A stretch of 38,656 nucleotides of DNA, from assembly GCF_022267315.1 (NCBI RefSeq), contig NZ_JAIKLE010000047.1, forward strand, positions 1 to 38,656, written 5' to 3'. Position 1 is the first letter of the stretch; each line of letters opens with the position of its first letter. The notes beneath the pieces were generated by a model that worked only from the letters and a program-made list of their open reading frames with translations, had not been told where the DNA came from and made no database searches. Shown here one piece after another: positions 9,388-18,517 of this stretch. The translations under genes and the position numbers were made by a program. This DNA is from Maribellus maritimus (GTDB taxonomy: Bacteria > Bacteroidota > Bacteroidia > Bacteroidales > Prolixibacteraceae).

Positions 9388-10428
9388 ATGGATTACCTTA
9401 TTATAAAAAAATATTTGGAAGGCCAAACAACAGAAGAAGAATCAGGACAGGCCCGTGAATGGTTGAAAGACCCGGGGAATGATTCTGAATCAAGGGAGAT
9501 TTTAGGCGATATATGGGCAAACTCAGAAATCAGTCTCAATGGCCCCCTGCCTGACTTTAACATGATGCTTGACCATGTGCATAACTGGATAAACAGCCCG
9601 AAAAGAAACACACCAACACAAAGGATATATCCGGCCAGAAGATTATCTATATTATTTAGCACTTTTTCTAAAGTAGCTGCGATATTGATACTCCCATTGT
9701 TGTTGGTTTCTCTCTGGTTATATTATAACCCGAAGCAGGATATCAGCCAGGTAACTTCAACTTTAATAAGAGAGGTTTACACTAAGCCCGGCACACGGAC
9801 TAAACTTGAATTGCCCGACGGGACATTTGTTTGGCTAAACGACGGGACAACTTTTCGTTACCCGGAGCATTTTGTTGCAAACAAAAATCGTGAGGTATAT
9901 GTTGACGGGGAAGCTTACTTTGAGGTGAAATCAAACCCCGACAATCCGTTTGTTGTAAATAATCCGATGCTGAAAACGGTGGTAACCGGGACACATTTTA
10001 ATATTAATGCCTATGAAGAGGATCATTTCTTTGAAGCTACCTTACTTGAAGGGAAAATCAACCTACAAAAAAACAATCAGGAGTTTGAAATAAAGCCCGG
10101 GGAGCAGGTACAATACGATGCCCTTTCTAAAAAAATTGTTAGAAAGAATGTAAACCCAGAGGATGCAACAGCCTGGATTAACGGGAAATTAATTTTTAAA
10201 GATGAAAAGCTGGAAGTTGCTGTTAAAAAACTTGGCAGGTGGTATAATGCAGAAATAATCCTAATAGATGCAGAACTTAAAGACTACTTATTGACTGGTA
10301 CAATCCAGAAGGAGAAACTGGTGCAAATGTTGGATATGATATCATCTGCCCTTCCGGTTAGGTATGAATATAAGAAAGAACACAATCCATTAGAAATAAA
10401 ACCAATAATATATGTTATGAAGAAATAA
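9388..10428 (+). CDS. FecR-family anti-sigma factor
   Basis: A 346-residue inner-membrane regulator. The N-terminal cytoplasmic part (about 1-90, YLEGQTTEEESGQAREWL) would bind sigma. One transmembrane segment lies at about 91-113 (VAAILILPLLLVSLWLYY). The periplasmic FecR domain (about 125-255) shows KLELPDGTFVWLNDGTTFRYPEHF, EVYVDGEAYFEV and TVVTGTHFNINAY. The C-terminal DUF4974-like domain is at about 270-340. It should receive the signal from the STN domain of the next gene's product. It is 111 bp downstream of the sigma gene in the same direction. Confidence 0.92.
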   Translation: MDYLIIKKYLEGQTTEEESGQAREWLKDPGNDSESREILGDIWANSEISLNGPLPDFNMMLDHVHNWINSPKRNTPTQRIYPARRLSILFSTFSKVAAILILPLLLVSLWLYYNPKQDISQVTSTLIREVYTKPGTRTKLELPDGTFVWLNDGTTFRYPEHFVANKNREVYVDGEAYFEVKSNPDNPFVVNNPMLKTVVTGTHFNINAYEEDHFFEATLLEGKINLQKNNQEFEIKPGEQVQYDALSKKIVRKNVNPEDATAWINGKLIFKDEKLEVAVKKLGRWYNAEIILIDAELKDYLLTGTIQKEKLVQMLDMISSALPVRYEYKKEHNPLEIKPIIYVMKK

Positions 10429-10430
10429 AG

Positions 10431-10472
10431 AAAGGCCGGCAGGAATTTCTCAGGTTCACTTGCCAGCCCTTT
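10431..10472 (+). terminator. Imperfect hairpin between fecR and susC
   Basis: AAAGGCCGGCA (from 10431) pairs imperfectly with TGCCAGCCCTTT (10461-10472), followed by an AT-rich stretch. It may separate constitutive sigma/fecR transcription from the inducible susC transcript. Confidence 0.4.
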
Positions 10473-10503
10473 ATTAATATTAATAATTAATCGTTTAAAA
10501 CTA

Positions 10504-13500
10504 ATGAAAAAAAAATTAAACTTAATCATTTCTCGGGGGTTGCCTCCTGAAATGAAAAAAAAATTGTTGTTCATGAAACTAACGCTCATGATTATTTGTG
10601 CGGCAGTCCTGCAAACCATGGCAGCGGTGTCTTATTCACAGGCAACTTTTTTATCTGTTAACTTAAAAGATGCAAAAGTTGAAACTGTGATGGAGCAAAT
10701 TGAAGGCCAAACAGATTTTTATTTTCTGTACAGTCGGTCGGTAATTGATGTTGACCGTAGGGTCGACATTAAAATGAAAAACGAGAAGATAACAAAAGTG
10801 CTGGATGTACTATTCGAGGGTTCTGATGTTAGGTATCAAATTAACGACAAGCAGATTGTTTTGTCAAAAGAAGTAAAAAAGTCGTTATCTGGTAATCAGC
10901 AGCAAAAAGCCATCTCAGGAAAAGTCACCGACTCTTCGGGTTCTCCCCTTCCCGGGGTAACTGTAATAGTAAAAGGAACTACTAATGGAACAGTAACAAA
11001 TACAGACGGTGATTACTCCTTGTCTAATATTCCAACAGACGCCATTTTACAATTTTCTTTTGTAGGTATGCAATCACAAGAAATAACAATTGGGAGTAGG
11101 ACTAATATCAATATAACATTACAGGAAGAAGCCATTAGTTTGGATGAGGTGGTTGCGATTGGCTATGGCAGCCAATCAAGGCGCACTCTAACTACATCTA
11201 TAGCAAAGGTTAATAGCGAAACGTTAGAGAACATTCCGATAACAAGTGTTGGAGATGGATTAAAAGGGAAAATTTCCGGAGCCAGAATTTATAGTAATAA
11301 TTTTGCTCCAGGAGAAGAACCCATAATAAGAATAAGAGGAGGTTCCTCAATAAATAAATCGAATGATCCATTGATTCTCGTTGATGGAATGGAAATAGGT
11401 CTTAGTGATATTAATTCCAATGATATTGAATCAATTGAAGTCCTGAAAGATGCAGCTTCAACTGCAATATATGGATCTAGAGCATCGAACGGGGTTGTAC
11501 TTGTAACAACAAAAAGAGGAGGGGTCAATAAGGCTCCAAGGATTTCCTTCGAAGCTTCATGGACGAGTCAGTACTTTGAAAGGATGTATGACTTTATGAA
11601 TGCCGAAGATTTTATTTCCTATGTAAGACCCAGGGTTGCCAATAGTATAAATCCCGGTTATAACTATACAAGTGGTTATGCTGCCAGTTCTGCAAATGAT
11701 GAAAACTCAATTTATACGACCCGATACCTTCAGGAAGGCGAAGCCGTTCCTGAAGGTTGGAAATCGATGACTGATCCGCTAGATCCAACAAAAACCCTTG
11801 TCTTTCAGAATAATGACATCGTTAATGCTATGTTCGATCCTGCATTATTGCAAAACTACTATATAAATATTGATGGAGGTACGCAAAATTTAGCATATTC
11901 AGGAAGTATAGGTTATACAGATGATGCAGGAATAGCAGTAGGTTCCGGATGGAAAAGATTTAGTGCCCGATCCAATGTAGATGCAAAAATCAATGATAAG
12001 ATAAAACTTTCAACAAATTTATCTTTTACAAATAGTAATACAGATGAAATTTACAATCAACAATATGTTATTGCAAGGGGATTGACAACAGCACCTACTC
12101 ATCGTTTATACTGGAAGGACGGAACACCTGCCCCTGGATACAACTGGGCATCTCCAACTCCAATGTACAATGCTTATACGAGAAATGAAACCCAGAAAGA
12201 TCAGCGTCTTTCAATGACCGGATTGTTAGATTGGAATATTTTTAAAGATTTGTCAGTAAAATTTTCAGGTTCTTATTATCAAGGGATGTGGCAACGCGAT
12301 TTTTTTATGAAAGCCAATTATTTTGATAATTCCAGAACAGCAATTTCTGAGTTTTCACTGGATAATAAAACAAAATTTGAAACTTATTTTACATACGGTA
12401 AAAATTTTGACAACCATTCGTTATCATTGGTCGGAGGTAACTCTTTTTTTAGTATCAAAAGCAAAGACGTATATGCCGAAGCAATGGGTAGTAGCAGTGA
12501 TGCTATAGAAACCTTGAACGTAGCCCCTACAAAAAACGATGCTAGCTCGTACATTGAAGAAGAAGCATTAATAGGCTATTTTGGACGCTTAACTTATGAT
12601 TACAAGAAAAAGTATTTGTTGTCAGCAAATTTCAGGTATGATGGTTCTTCTCGTTTTTTAAATGAAAATAAATGGGGATTTTTCCCTGGAGCATCTGTTG
12701 GATGGATGATATCAGAGGAACAATTCTTTTCATCTTTGAAAAGCAGGATCAATAATTTAAAATTAAGGGCTAGTTATGGTTCAACTGGGAACAATTCTAT
12801 TGGACTTTATAGTGCAATGGGTAATGCTACAGCAAGTTTGATTTATGATGGCAATGCTGGTATGTATTCTTCTTCAATGGCAAACTCTTCTTTAGGCTGG
12901 GAAAAGACTAACCAATTAGATTTAGGACTGGATTTAAATTTAAATGATAGAATATTCTTTATTGCAGATTATTTTGATAAAAGAACTCAAAACTTGATTT
13001 TTGACAAAACATTACCCGATATTACAGGATATTCATCAATTGAAACAAATATTGGCGAGGTCAAATTTTATGGATTTGATCTTGAACTAAAAACAATCAA
13101 TATTAAAAAACATGATTTTGAATGGACTTCCGGAATTACATATAGTTATGTAAAAAACAAAGTTATAAAGCTTCCTGATAATGGACGATACAAAAATAGA
13201 ATAGGGGGGACAGTTGTTGACAGCAATGACCCGACATTAGACTATGGAGGTATAGCCGAAGGAGAACCATTATATCGCTACTATGGATACGTTGTTGACC
13301 ATATTATACAAACTAAGGAAGAAGCTAATAATGCGCTTTATGATCAAAGTGCTAAGGGGTATAGCCCTGATGATGAAACAAGTATTAAAGGAAGAAAATT
13401 TCTTGGCGACTATGAATGGGTTGACAGAAATGACGACGGTGAGATTGACAGCAGAGACCAATTTGAATTAGGTGTAACTGTCCCACACTCTACAGGTGGA

Positions 13501-13998
13501 ATTACTAACAATTTTAAATATCGAAACCTATCATTAAAGATTTATCTTGATTTTGCATTAGGACATTCAATCAATGATGTCATGTTCTCCAGACATTTTT
13601 TAAATACGTTCTCATATAGCTCTGCTCTTGTAGAACAGGCGAAAGACACATGGACAACAGATAATACTGATGCATCATATGCCCGTTTAGTTGCCAGCGA
13701 TTCAGGTGACGGTAATCAGAATTTTGCAAGAAAATCAAGTGCTTTTAATTTCAAAGGTGATTATTTGTGCGTAAGAGAAATTGTACTTAACTATGATTTC
13801 CCTGATCACGTTCTTGAAAATATGGGTATAAAAGGGATTCAAAATGTAAATTTATACCTAACTGGTAATAATTTGTATTATTTTACTTCTGTTATTGGGG
13901 TATCGCCTGAGTCTGGGACAAGCACGACATATGCATCAAACTACTATAATTATCCTGCTATACGAAAATTTGGATTTGGATTAAAGGTGACTTTCTAA
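10504..13998 (+). CDS. SusC/RagA-family TonB-dependent transporter with STN domain
   Basis: A 1164-residue outer-membrane transporter. After a long N-terminus and signal segment (LTLMIICAAVLQTMAAVSYSQA, about 25-47) come an STN secretin/TonB signalling domain (about 50-120), a carboxypeptidase-like regulatory domain (about 138-215, ISGKVTDSSGSPLPGVTVIVKG), a plug (about 216-340, DEVVAIGYGSQSRR, DPLILVDGME, SIEVLKDAASTAIYGSRASNGVVLVTTKRG) and a TonB-dependent barrel ending in a terminal aromatic (FGLKVTF). The STN domain marks it as a transducer for the FecR/ECF pair upstream. It imports oligosaccharides together with SusD, 16 bp downstream. A start at 10552 is possible; the long n-region is common in STN-containing SusC proteins. 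Confidence 0.95.
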   Translation: MKKKLNLIISRGLPPEMKKKLLFMKLTLMIICAAVLQTMAAVSYSQATFLSVNLKDAKVETVMEQIEGQTDFYFLYSRSVIDVDRRVDIKMKNEKITKVLDVLFEGSDVRYQINDKQIVLSKEVKKSLSGNQQQKAISGKVTDSSGSPLPGVTVIVKGTTNGTVTNTDGDYSLSNIPTDAILQFSFVGMQSQEITIGSRTNINITLQEEAISLDEVVAIGYGSQSRRTLTTSIAKVNSETLENIPITSVGDGLKGKISGARIYSNNFAPGEEPIIRIRGGSSINKSNDPLILVDGMEIGLSDINSNDIESIEVLKDAASTAIYGSRASNGVVLVTTKRGGVNKAPRISFEASWTSQYFERMYDFMNAEDFISYVRPRVANSINPGYNYTSGYAASSANDENSIYTTRYLQEGEAVPEGWKSMTDPLDPTKTLVFQNNDIVNAMFDPALLQNYYINIDGGTQNLAYSGSIGYTDDAGIAVGSGWKRFSARSNVDAKINDKIKLSTNLSFTNSNTDEIYNQQYVIARGLTTAPTHRLYWKDGTPAPGYNWASPTPMYNAYTRNETQKDQRLSMTGLLDWNIFKDLSVKFSGSYYQGMWQRDFFMKANYFDNSRTAISEFSLDNKTKFETYFTYGKNFDNHSLSLVGGNSFFSIKSKDVYAEAMGSSSDAIETLNVAPTKNDASSYIEEEALIGYFGRLTYDYKKKYLLSANFRYDGSSRFLNENKWGFFPGASVGWMISEEQFFSSLKSRINNLKLRASYGSTGNNSIGLYSAMGNATASLIYDGNAGMYSSSMANSSLGWEKTNQLDLGLDLNLNDRIFFIADYFDKRTQNLIFDKTLPDITGYSSIETNIGEVKFYGFDLELKTINIKKHDFEWTSGITYSYVKNKVIKLPDNGRYKNRIGGTVVDSNDPTLDYGGIAEGEPLYRYYGYVVDHIIQTKEEANNALYDQSAKGYSPDDETSIKGRKFLGDYEWVDRNDDGEIDSRDQFELGVTVPHSTGGITNNFKYRNLSLKIYLDFALGHSINDVMFSRHFLNTFSYSSALVEQAKDTWTTDNTDASYARLVASDSGDGNQNFARKSSAFNFKGDYLCVREIVLNYDFPDHVLENMGIKGIQNVNLYLTGNNLYYFTSVIGVSPESGTSTTYASNYYNYPAIRKFGFGLKVTF

Positions 13999-14014
13999 TA
14001 AATAAATTGCTATT

Positions 14015-15469
14015 ATGAAAAAAATTAAATTATCACTTATAATATTATCACTCGTTTTATTAAATGCGTGTGAAGATTCGATTGACATTACGCCTAAAAG
14101 TGTAATGACATCTGTTTCCATGTTGGAGACAGAGGAAAATGCAGAATCTGCAATGTATGGTTCTTATGTGCGGCTACGTAGCACACTTGCTACTTATTAC
14201 GTATATTATGGAGATTACAGGACTGGATTTTGGGGCGATGGAATAATGAACGCAACATGGCTCTTTGATGTATTTAAAAATACCCTAGACGATGAAGACA
14301 ACGGCACAAACTGGATAAATTTTTACAGAACTATTAATGATTGTAATTTAATTCTAAAACATGTTCCTAATATTGAATTCTCAAGTGAGGATACTCGTAA
14401 TTCAATTTTGGCAAATGCATATTTCCTAAGAGCCTTTTGCTATTACTATATTGCTCGGATATGGGGAGATGCTCCCATTGTGTTAGAAGGTTTTGAGTCG
14501 GATGAAAGCAAAGAAATGTACCCTGAAAGGGAGGCTCTAGCAAAAGTACTCTCACAGGTAGCCGAAGATGTTGATGCTGCAATTAGTTTGTTCCCTGATG
14601 ATGATGCAGGTTCACGAAAAATTGGCTCAATAGGAGCAGCCTATATGTTAAAAACCGATTTATATCTGTGGCTTGCAAAAACTCAAGATGGGGGAGATAG
14701 TGATCTAAATACAGCAAAAGAATCCGTACAACAGGTGCTTTCAAATTCCAATTATATGCTATTAGATGATTATGAGACTGTTTTTACAGACGATGGCAAT
14801 AGTGAAATAATTTTTGCTATTAATCAGGAGATAAACGAATATACAGGAGGTTTTGCAAGCGATTGGTTAGTCGCAATCCAATATGTAAATGATCAGAGTC
14901 TCGTAGAAAATCCAATTAAGGTTGGAGCAGTACAACAATGGACAACCCTTACCGATGAATTCGAAGAATTTATTTACGAAAATCCGGAAGATACAAGATC
15001 TACAACAACCCTTGAGACCTTTACCGAGGACGGGAACCGACATTTTAAATGGATAAATAAATTTGTTGGCGAGTGGACCAACGAAACCCGTTATTTTACA
15101 TCAGACCCAAAGCTATATCGTTTTGCTGAAGCAATATTATTTATGGCAGAGATTGAGAATGCTTTGGGTAATACTGATGCGGCTTTAACCCAACTTAATA
15201 GAATTACTAAAAGGGCTTATGGCACAGACAATTACTATTCAGGAAGCTATTCAAAAGAGGAGTTGGATGAAATAATCTTAAACGAAAGGTTAAAAGAATT
15301 TACTGCTGAAGGTAAAGCATGGTGGGATTTAATTCGTTTTAATCGTGTTTTTGAGAGAGTATCTTCTTTAGTGGGAAGAGAAAACGAAGAAAATATTTTA
15401 TTATGGCCATTAAATGTTAACACCTTGAATACAAATCCAAATATTACACAAACCCCAGGTTACAATTAG
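14015..15469 (+). CDS. SusD/RagB-family glycan-binding lipoprotein
   Basis: A 484-residue protein with a lipoprotein signal peptide (IILSLVLLNACEDS, lipobox Cys at about residue 19). Features of the SusD/RagB family include the N-terminal TPKSVMTSVSMLETEENAESAMYGSYVRLRS segment, tetratricopeptide-like helices (AYFLRAFCYYYIARIWGDAPIV) and the C-terminal EIILNERLKEFTAEGKAWWDLIRFNR signature. It should form the lid of the SusC transporter at the cell surface. Co-transcription with susC is likely from the 16-bp gap. Confidence 0.95.
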   Translation: MKKIKLSLIILSLVLLNACEDSIDITPKSVMTSVSMLETEENAESAMYGSYVRLRSTLATYYVYYGDYRTGFWGDGIMNATWLFDVFKNTLDDEDNGTNWINFYRTINDCNLILKHVPNIEFSSEDTRNSILANAYFLRAFCYYYIARIWGDAPIVLEGFESDESKEMYPEREALAKVLSQVAEDVDAAISLFPDDDAGSRKIGSIGAAYMLKTDLYLWLAKTQDGGDSDLNTAKESVQQVLSNSNYMLLDDYETVFTDDGNSEIIFAINQEINEYTGGFASDWLVAIQYVNDQSLVENPIKVGAVQQWTTLTDEFEEFIYENPEDTRSTTTLETFTEDGNRHFKWINKFVGEWTNETRYFTSDPKLYRFAEAILFMAEIENALGNTDAALTQLNRITKRAYGTDNYYSGSYSKEELDEIILNERLKEFTAEGKAWWDLIRFNRVFERVSSLVGRENEENILLWPLNVNTLNTNPNITQTPGYN

Positions 15470-15491
15470 CCTCTGATATAAAATAGATTTA

Positions 15492-15545
15492 CAAAGTATG
15501 TTGCTTGTTCGATAAAACCATCAAAATCGGATGCAACATACTTTG
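15492..15545 (+). terminator. Long inverted repeat after susD
   Basis: CAAAGTATGTTGC (15492-15504) and GCAACATACTTTG (15533-15545) form a perfect 13-bp stem. A CGAT/ATCG pair lies inside the loop. No long T-tract follows, so it may act as a partial terminator or as an mRNA-stabilising 3' end that sets susCD above the downstream genes. Confidence 0.55.
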
Positions 15546-15578
15546 CTTAATAGATATAATTAATTAAAGTTTCATGTT

Positions 15579-17240
15579 ATGGGAATAAAAAAAAGCAGAA
15601 GGGAGTTTGTTAAAAATTCAAGTTTAGCCTTACCTTTCTTAGCCTCTAATATTTTTCCGTTTGATGGATTTACAGAACCCGATGAAACGATTAATATAGG
15701 TTGTTACACTCAGTTGTTTGTTGACGACTATCTCGTACAAAGTATGCATAACCTAAAAAGAAAAATGCATGTCGCCAATAAACATAACGAGAATCCCTTA
15801 ATTGTTCCTGAACAGGCACTGGAAAGAAAGTATAAATATCATTACACATGGGATAATGGTTCCGTGATTTGGGACAAATTTAGTCAGTTATACAAAATGT
15901 ACCATTCACAGGTTCAAAGATATACTTTATATGCAGAATCAAAAGATGGGATAGTTTGGGAAAAACCCGATATAAGTAAAGTTAGTTACAACGGAACAAA
16001 ACATAATAATATTTTGTTTGAAGGTGTTTCCCCGACTACTGTAATTTTTAACGAAAAAGAAAATGATGGATTTTATTATCGTCTGTTCGCCGGCAAACAA
16101 ATTTTTAAGAGCCATGATGGCCTGGAATGGATAAAGATTAACACAAATCAGGAATTCCCAAATGATTCAGGTGCTGTGGTTTATGATCCATTTAAAGATT
16201 TATATATTTCGGTTTCTAAAGACCGTTACCCTATTGGAAAAATTATCCAAAATCCTTTAACTGCCGAAGAATGGGATATTCCAATTCGGGTATTGGGGTT
16301 AACACGAAGTAAAGATTCTGTTTTTTGGTCGAAGTGGAAGGAAATATTGCGTCCGGATGAAGAAGATCATCGTTCAGTAGAAGAGAAGTATCCGGCTGTA
16401 TTTGTAGAAGGATTTCTGATTCCATGGAGAATGAAACCGGAATTTGTTGCAGCTCATGCATTTGCAGAAAAATCTGGTTTTCTAGATCGTTTAACTGTTC
16501 CTCCTCAAAAAAATTTTCATCATCTTGAGTTTATGAATATGATTTTAATTCCATATCATAATCTCTATATAGGTTTGTTGGAGGTACTAAACAGCACTGC
16601 TCAAGTGATCGATTTTGGAGCAAAAGGATCCCCTAGGGCTGAAAGTCCGGGACAAGATGGGACAATGGAGGTTCAGTTGGTTTGTAGTCGCGATTTGAAA
16701 AATTGGATGCGACTGGGAGGTCGGGAGCCTTTTATTCCGCTTGGCGGTATTAAAGAGTGGGACAGAAGTATGATTATGCCTTTTACCTCCAATAATATTA
16801 TTGTTGACGGAAAAATGCGTATATACTATGGCGGGTCGATACATTCACACCGTCCAAACTCAATGTGGAATAAACCTGGAAATTATCCTGAAGAAAGACA
16901 GGCGCTTGGTATGGCAACTATTCGAAAAGATGGCTTTGTCTCAATTGATGCAACTTCTGAGGAAGGAATTCTTTTGACAAAACCGATTGTATTTGACGGA
17001 GCTAATTTAATCTTGAATGCAGATGCCTCCAAAGGATTTATCGAAGTATGCGTAACAGATGAAGAAGGGGAAATTATTCCTGGTTATGAGAGGCATAAAT
17101 GTCAGAATTTATCAGGTGATGAATTAGAATATATAATAACATGGGAAAATAAAAAGAACCTTGCAGGTCTGCAAAACCAAAAAGTGAGACTAAAATTCTT
17201 TCTGAAAAATGCCAGTCTTTATTCATTTACAATAAATTGA
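15579..17240 (+). CDS. Tat-exported beta-propeller-like protein of a PUL (function unknown)
   Basis: A 553-residue protein. It begins with a twin-arginine signal (SRREFVKNSSLALPFLASN), indicating export of a folded, possibly cofactor- or metal-containing protein. The body has repeated WDNGSVIWDK, MYHSQVQRYTLYAESKDGIVWEKPD, FKSHDGLEWIK and MRIYYGG elements, which resemble five-bladed propeller glycosidase-like proteins (GH32/GH43-like fold) common in carbohydrate clusters of Bacteroidota and Planctomycetota. I cannot identify a glycoside hydrolase family or catalytic residues with confidence. The Tat signal differs from the Sec/lipoprotein signals of its neighbours. Its stop overlaps the next start (TGATG). 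Confidence 0.6.
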   Translation: MGIKKSRREFVKNSSLALPFLASNIFPFDGFTEPDETINIGCYTQLFVDDYLVQSMHNLKRKMHVANKHNENPLIVPEQALERKYKYHYTWDNGSVIWDKFSQLYKMYHSQVQRYTLYAESKDGIVWEKPDISKVSYNGTKHNNILFEGVSPTTVIFNEKENDGFYYRLFAGKQIFKSHDGLEWIKINTNQEFPNDSGAVVYDPFKDLYISVSKDRYPIGKIIQNPLTAEEWDIPIRVLGLTRSKDSVFWSKWKEILRPDEEDHRSVEEKYPAVFVEGFLIPWRMKPEFVAAHAFAEKSGFLDRLTVPPQKNFHHLEFMNMILIPYHNLYIGLLEVLNSTAQVIDFGAKGSPRAESPGQDGTMEVQLVCSRDLKNWMRLGGREPFIPLGGIKEWDRSMIMPFTSNNIIVDGKMRIYYGGSIHSHRPNSMWNKPGNYPEERQALGMATIRKDGFVSIDATSEEGILLTKPIVFDGANLILNADASKGFIEVCVTDEEGEIIPGYERHKCQNLSGDELEYIITWENKKNLAGLQNQKVRLKFFLKNASLYSFTIN

Positions 17241-18493
17241 TGATAAAACCTTTTAATAAAATTTGGTCGATACTTTTAACGACCGGTCCGGGTATATTCT
17301 GTATTGGTTATACCATTGGTACAGGAAGTGTAACATCGATGGCCAAGGCCGGCAGTGAATTTGGTATGCAATTATTGTGGGTACTGGTTTTAAGTGTACT
17401 GTTTGCTTGGGTGCTCATGGAAGCTTACGGCCGTTATGCAGTGGTTACCGGAGAAACCGCAATTCACAGCTTCAGGAAAAAAATAAAGTACGGAAAAATT
17501 CTGGCGATTGTAATTGTTGTTGGAGTTGTTGTTGGGCAATGGAATTCACTGACAGGGATTTTAGGTTTATCAGCCAATGCCATTTATGAACTAGCTCACC
17601 TGTTCTTCCCTGCCACTGCACAGGAAAATTATTGGGCAGTGCTTGGTATTGCAGTTTTCCTGATAATTGTTTTATACACTTTGCTTTTGGTTGGCAATTA
17701 TTCTTTTTTCGAAAAAATTCTAATCGTATTTGTCACCTTCATGGGAGTTTCATTTCTCATCTCCATGTTTATTGTCCTTCCCTCCCCTGGAGAAATAATA
17801 TCCGGGCTAAAACCATCGATCCCGCAAGTTCCCGGAGGAAAACTCATGGTAGCAGCTTTTGTCGGGACAACAATGGCCGCCCCAACATTTGTTGTCCGTC
17901 CGCTACTGATGAAAGGGAAAGGCTGGAATAAAGAAAATACAAAAGAACAGTCGAAGGATGCGTTGACTTCTGCTATACTGATGTTTGTTATCAGCGCCTC
18001 CATTATGATAACCGCAACCGGGGCGTTATTTCACGAAGGGAAGACCATTGAAAAAGTTCTGGACATGGTTTATACCCTGGAGCCGGTAGCAGGTAAATTT
18101 GCCGTTGCAATATTTATGTTTGGAACGCTTAGTGCGGGGTTATCCTCTATATTCCCGATATTAATGGTAGCCCCTCTTTTAATTGCTGATTATCGTAACG
18201 GGGAATTAGATACCAACTCAAAATTATTTAAAATCTTAACGGCAATTGCTGCTGTATTTGGGTTGATTGTACCCATTATTGGGGCCAATCCCATTGTCGC
18301 TCAAATCGCAACGCAGGTGGCCAATGTATTTGTTTTACCTCTTGTTATCGGGGCAATAATTTATTTGGTAAATAACAAAGAAATGGGAAGGCATAAAGCA
18401 GGACTGCTTTTAAATATCGGGCTGGTCTGTGCCGTCATTTTTTCATGTTTTATCGCTTGGAACGGGATTAATGCTTTACTCGAATTATTGTAA
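17240..18493 (+). CDS. Nramp-fold transporter lacking the canonical metal-binding motifs
   Basis: A 417-residue protein with about 11 membrane segments. The Nramp (MntH) fold is clear from TTGPGIFCIGY at the first helix and AGSEFGMQLLWVLVL after it. The start is the ATG at 17240, overlapping the previous stop; a TTG three bases earlier is less likely. In metal-transporting Nramps helix 1 carries DPGN; the equivalent here is TIGTGS. Helix 6 carries MPH; here it reads AAPT. Both sets of metal ligands are therefore absent. The cargo context (sugar-acid aldolase next door) makes an organic substrate, such as a sugar or sugar acid, a reasonable hypothesis, but the substrate is unknown. Confidence 0.8.
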   Translation: MIKPFNKIWSILLTTGPGIFCIGYTIGTGSVTSMAKAGSEFGMQLLWVLVLSVLFAWVLMEAYGRYAVVTGETAIHSFRKKIKYGKILAIVIVVGVVVGQWNSLTGILGLSANAIYELAHLFFPATAQENYWAVLGIAVFLIIVLYTLLLVGNYSFFEKILIVFVTFMGVSFLISMFIVLPSPGEIISGLKPSIPQVPGGKLMVAAFVGTTMAAPTFVVRPLLMKGKGWNKENTKEQSKDALTSAILMFVISASIMITATGALFHEGKTIEKVLDMVYTLEPVAGKFAVAIFMFGTLSAGLSSIFPILMVAPLLIADYRNGELDTNSKLFKILTAIAAVFGLIVPIIGANPIVAQIATQVANVFVLPLVIGAIIYLVNNKEMGRHKAGLLLNIGLVCAVIFSCFIAWNGINALLELL

Positions 18494-18517
18494 TCCAACT
18501 ATTTAAAAAAGAAAAAA

